Positions 29,857 to 32,371 of a stretch of DNA of 32,371 bases are shown here, piece after piece. The notes beneath the pieces were generated by a model. It was not told the DNA's origin. It saw nothing but the letters and a program-made list of their open reading frames with translations, and ran no database searches. Positions within the stretch are counted from its first letter, which is position 1, and each line of letters starts with the position of its first letter. The position numbers and the translations under genes were made by a program. The stretch comes from SMTZ1-83 sp048883405 (lineage in GTDB: Archaea; Asgardarchaeota; Thorarchaeia; Thorarchaeales; Thorarchaeaceae), in contig JBHLQS010000011.1 in the NCBI GenBank assembly GCA_048883405.1, forward strand, positions 1-32,371, read 5' to 3'.

Positions 29857-30498
29857 TTGAATTTGGTAATAGGAACTGCTGAGTCCCAAGGAGTTGTTCG
29901 AATTCTTGACCAGGCTACAGGCCTGATGAAGAAATCAAGATACCTTGAAGCCGCAAATGCCTTGGAAGATGCTTTGACAATGTACCCCACCAGCAAGGAA
30001 ATTCTGCAGCAGCTTGTTGTCTGCAATATTGAGCTCAAGAGACCTCAGAGTGCAATTTACATGCTAGACAGAATTACAAAGACTGCACCCGGTGAACTAT
30101 CAGCTTGGTCAGACAAGGGCTTTTTGCATCTACTCCTAAATGAGAATAAAGAGGGGATTGAAGCTCTTACAAAGAGCATTGAATTAGACTCGCGAAATAG
30201 CCATGTTTGGCAACTGCTTGGTCTTGCACACATGGGAGAAGAAAGGTGGGCTGAGGGGCTTGACGCTTTTGAGCGTTCATTGTTGCTGGATCCAAACTCC
30301 GCTATAACTTGGTACAACCGTGCAGTGTGCTTCTTCTTTCTGGAATACTTCCACGAGGCCCTTGCTTCCGTAGAGAAGGCGTATTCGCTGGATCCGGATC
30401 TCAAAGCATTGGCTGAAGAGTGGGTGACCATCTTGCAGGAAGCAGTAGATGAATTGGGCATTGACCACGTGGATGATTTTGAAGCTCAAGCTAGCTAG
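29857..30498 (+). CDS. Tetratricopeptide (TPR) repeat protein
   Basis: This 213-residue protein consists mainly of about five TPR units. Clear ones are YLEAANALEDALTMYP (about 29-44), PQSAIYMLDRITKTAP (about 63-78), NKEGIEALTKSIELD, RWAEGLDAFERSLLLDP and YFHEALASVEKAYSLDP, each with the Ala/Gly, Tyr/Phe and Pro spacing of TPR helices. TPR arrays mediate protein contacts; the partner is unknown. The start is TTG, after a GGGGG run; another TTG two codons later is equally possible. The acidic C-terminus (IDHVDDFEAQAS) overlaps the end of the convergent WD-repeat gene by 8 bp. Confidence 0.9.
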   Translation: MNLVIGTAESQGVVRILDQATGLMKKSRYLEAANALEDALTMYPTSKEILQQLVVCNIELKRPQSAIYMLDRITKTAPGELSAWSDKGFLHLLLNENKEGIEALTKSIELDSRNSHVWQLLGLAHMGEERWAEGLDAFERSLLLDPNSAITWYNRAVCFFFLEYFHEALASVEKAYSLDPDLKALAEEWVTILQEAVDELGIDHVDDFEAQAS

Positions 30499-32371
30499 TG
30501 TCTTCCTTCGCAGATGTCGCTTTGGCTTTCTTCTTCTTGGTTGATTTACGTCGCTTCTTGGGTTTAGGAGGCTCAATTCCATCTAAGATCTCTTGAAGCG
30601 TCTTCTGTTGCTCTTTCATTTTGAATCTCGTCGCAGATTCTAGCGCCTGCTTTAGAGCTCCTTGTAGCCTCTCTGACTCGATCTTCTGCTCCTGTGGATC
30701 AGTCATTTTCGCAATGGCATCTCTGCGCTTTGGTAGGACCCGAAGAAAGCCCTCAATCGCTGCGATGGCTTCCTCCTTGCTTACAAGCTCATCCAGCGGT
30801 TCATTATCGGTGGCCTCAATGATGCGAGAAATCTGCGAATACATCCGTCTATGTTCTTCGAGAGCTTCGCTGAGAATTGATTCCACTTCGCTTCCAGATT
30901 CTGCTTCTTTCAGTCGCTCACTTATCTTGGCCATGGCGTCCTCTAGGAATGCCTTTCGTTCATTGAGACTAGTCTTCTTCCTCTCCATCCAACGCCATTC
31001 GTTCATGATTCCATGGGTCAGAGTTAATGCCTGATTGACAGTTTCTCTGTATTTATTGACCTTGGCCATTGCTTCGCCTAATTCAACTTCCAAAGTGTCA
31101 GCAACATCCGTCAGCTGGTAACTCAGAATGTCTCCAGCCTGTGCATCGGACAAAACCCGACTCTCTTTGATAGCTTTCGCTGTTTCATTCCAAAGCTTAT
31201 CAATCGCTGCATCTTGGAGACGAACATGTGTATTCGGCTCGACCTGTGCAGAGATTTGATTGATCCGCTCAGTTAATATTCCAAGCTCTTGAATCTTTGC
31301 CTTCAAGAGTGCGCGCCCGAGTCGTTCATTCAGCTCCTCTGTTAATTGTTGACGTTCCTCCGGCACTTCCAACAATGCATGTGTATTATCTATTAGGTAT
31401 TGGAGAGCTTTCTCGTAAGCGGCAACTGCTTCTTGATGATTCCCCTCGTCGAAGTATCCATCTCCCTGTCGCTGAAATACCAATACGGACTCTAGGACAT
31501 CATATGGGGAGGTTCTAAGAAGGCTCACTCCATATCGCGACTCGCTTGACATATTCAGATCAAGTGGAACTTCTCCAATAGTCAAAGAGAGAACAAGGAT
31601 TCCATCAGAACCAACTGCATACACATGAAGGTGGTCTGCTTCGATGTATTCAATTTTATAATTTTCAATAAGAAACCTGCCCATCTCAGTTCCTCTGATG
31701 AGGTCGTAGACTGTTATGAGACCTGAGTTCATTACAGCGACTAGATAGGAGCTGTTTGACCACATAGAAACAACAGGATTCGAGGACTTATCTTGAAGAG
31801 TACGAATGAGCTGCCATTCTACTCGATCCCATATGCTAATCTCTCCAGATTCAGATCCTATGATCACGAATTCGGGATTGCCAACAAAAACTGTGGGACG
31901 AATCTTCTTATCGAGTCTTGCTAGCTCGGTGGGTGCTTTATTGGGTTCATGAAGCCAAACTCTTGGCTCTTCCTTCCGACCCCCAGTTAGTATGACCTTA
32001 TCGTCTGACCATAGCGTTGAGATGTCCGACTTATGAAGCTGCCAGCTCGAGGTTTCATGAGTATCTTTCTTTATAGAAACTAGTCTTCCATCACTTGCGC
32101 CGACATAGAAGCTGTCACCTTGGAGGGTGGATGTGATAGCATGATATGTCAGTTCAAACCATCCCGTCATGCCCCATGTCTCTTTCTTCCAGACATATAC
32201 ACGGCGTTCACATGTGGCATAGACTCTGTCTTCATCGACATGAACCTTAAGCGGCTCTGTACTGGTTTCGCCAAGCTCAGCTACCAGTTGCCAATCTTCC
32301 TTTGACCAGACTCTTACCTTCAGGTCTCTACAGGCAGCGTATAGAAACCTCTCATCATGAACAATATGAAC
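30491..32371 (-). CDS. WD-repeat and coiled-coil protein, partial
   Basis: The frame is open to the right edge; 626 codons are visible and the true start lies outside. The first part (before 31560) is a beta-propeller of WD40-like repeats, with blade ends such as VRVWSKEDWQ, VYVWKKETWG, PRVWLHEPNK, ISIWDRVEWQ and ITVYDLIRG. A TPR/MIT-like pair of helices follows (GDGYFDEGNHQEAVAAYEKA). After it come about 230 residues of charged coiled coil with many Glu, Lys and Arg. The tail is very basic (KPKKRRKSTKKKKAKATSAK). This resembles eukaryote-like scaffold proteins; partners are unknown. An ATG at 32170 is internal to the propeller and should not be taken as the start. Confidence 0.85.
   Translation of the reverse strand, partial: VHIVHDERFLYAACRDLKVRVWSKEDWQLVAELGETSTEPLKVHVDEDRVYATCERRVYVWKKETWGMTGWFELTYHAITSTLQGDSFYVGASDGRLVSIKKDTHETSSWQLHKSDISTLWSDDKVILTGGRKEEPRVWLHEPNKAPTELARLDKKIRPTVFVGNPEFVIIGSESGEISIWDRVEWQLIRTLQDKSSNPVVSMWSNSSYLVAVMNSGLITVYDLIRGTEMGRFLIENYKIEYIEADHLHVYAVGSDGILVLSLTIGEVPLDLNMSSESRYGVSLLRTSPYDVLESVLVFQRQGDGYFDEGNHQEAVAAYEKALQYLIDNTHALLEVPEERQQLTEELNERLGRALLKAKIQELGILTERINQISAQVEPNTHVRLQDAAIDKLWNETAKAIKESRVLSDAQAGDILSYQLTDVADTLEVELGEAMAKVNKYRETVNQALTLTHGIMNEWRWMERKKTSLNERKAFLEDAMAKISERLKEAESGSEVESILSEALEEHRRMYSQISRIIEATDNEPLDELVSKEEAIAAIEGFLRVLPKRRDAIAKMTDPQEQKIESERLQGALKQALESATRFKMKEQQKTLQEILDGIEPPKPKKRRKSTKKKKAKATSAKEDTS

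Noticed and set aside
30491..32170. Taking the ATG at 32170 as the true start of the WD-repeat gene.
   Set aside because: The frame stays open to the right edge and encodes further propeller repeats (VWSKEDWQ, VYVWKKETW), so the gene is cut by the window.
1..32371. CRISPR arrays, insertion sequences, phage genes and integrase sites.
   Set aside because: No regularly spaced repeats, transposase or integrase motifs, or terminal inverted repeats were seen on either strand.

Overview
The window is archaeal. It carries a TATA-binding protein gene, an F420-type luciferase-like oxidoreductase, an archaeal XRE-type regulator, ArsA/Get3-like ATPases, TATA-box promoters with short or absent leaders, and many TTG/GTG starts. 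Moderate GC, dense coding and a WD-repeat/coiled-coil protein with a lysine-rich tail would suit an Asgard (for example Thorarchaeia-like) archaeon. That placement is inference; only 'archaeon' is well supported. I see no rRNA, tRNA, CRISPR array, insertion sequence or prophage.

Layout. 1-2109: a cut-off membrane protein, a five-helix membrane protein, a nucleoside deoxyribosyltransferase-like protein and an APH-type kinase. 2110-5051: TBP under two TATA-containing palindromes, two small membrane proteins, and a site-2-type protease. 5101-8350 (minus): an operon of a membrane protein, a metallo-beta-lactamase hydrolase and a dienoyl-CoA-reductase-like flavoenzyme. 8484-12235: pterin dehydratase, an operon of SDR and lactate-type permease, and a sirtuin. 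12386-15030 (plus): a Cys-rich regulator, a cysteine desulfurase homologue without its PLP lysine, a small protein of a family repeated later, and a ferritin-like protein. 15165-17243 (minus): a DUF2148 Fe-S protein, ketopantoate reductase and a 119-residue unknown. 17405-20463 (minus): three small paralogues followed by two ArsA-like ATPases. 20571-25052: CstA, two unknown proteins and an F420-type oxidoreductase. 25253-32371: iscU, a Cys-rich unknown, a small membrane protein, a crotonase, a BRCT remnant, carbamate kinase, RidA, a TPR protein, and a WD-repeat protein running off the edge.

The best candidate for an undescribed system is 17405-20463. One ATPase keeps the catalytic features; the second keeps its P-loop but has Asn in place of the switch I Asp, the change that abolishes hydrolysis in yeast Get3. 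Upstream lie three genes for 83-95 residue proteins, and a fourth close copy sits between the desulfurase homologue and the ferritin-like gene. This suggests, as inference, a SIMIBI ATPase machine delivering a metal, cluster or hydrophobic client.

A second theme is regulation. Several genes carry private inverted repeats near the start site predicted from their TATA box, most clearly the Cys-rich regulator (11-bp arms) and the TBP gene.
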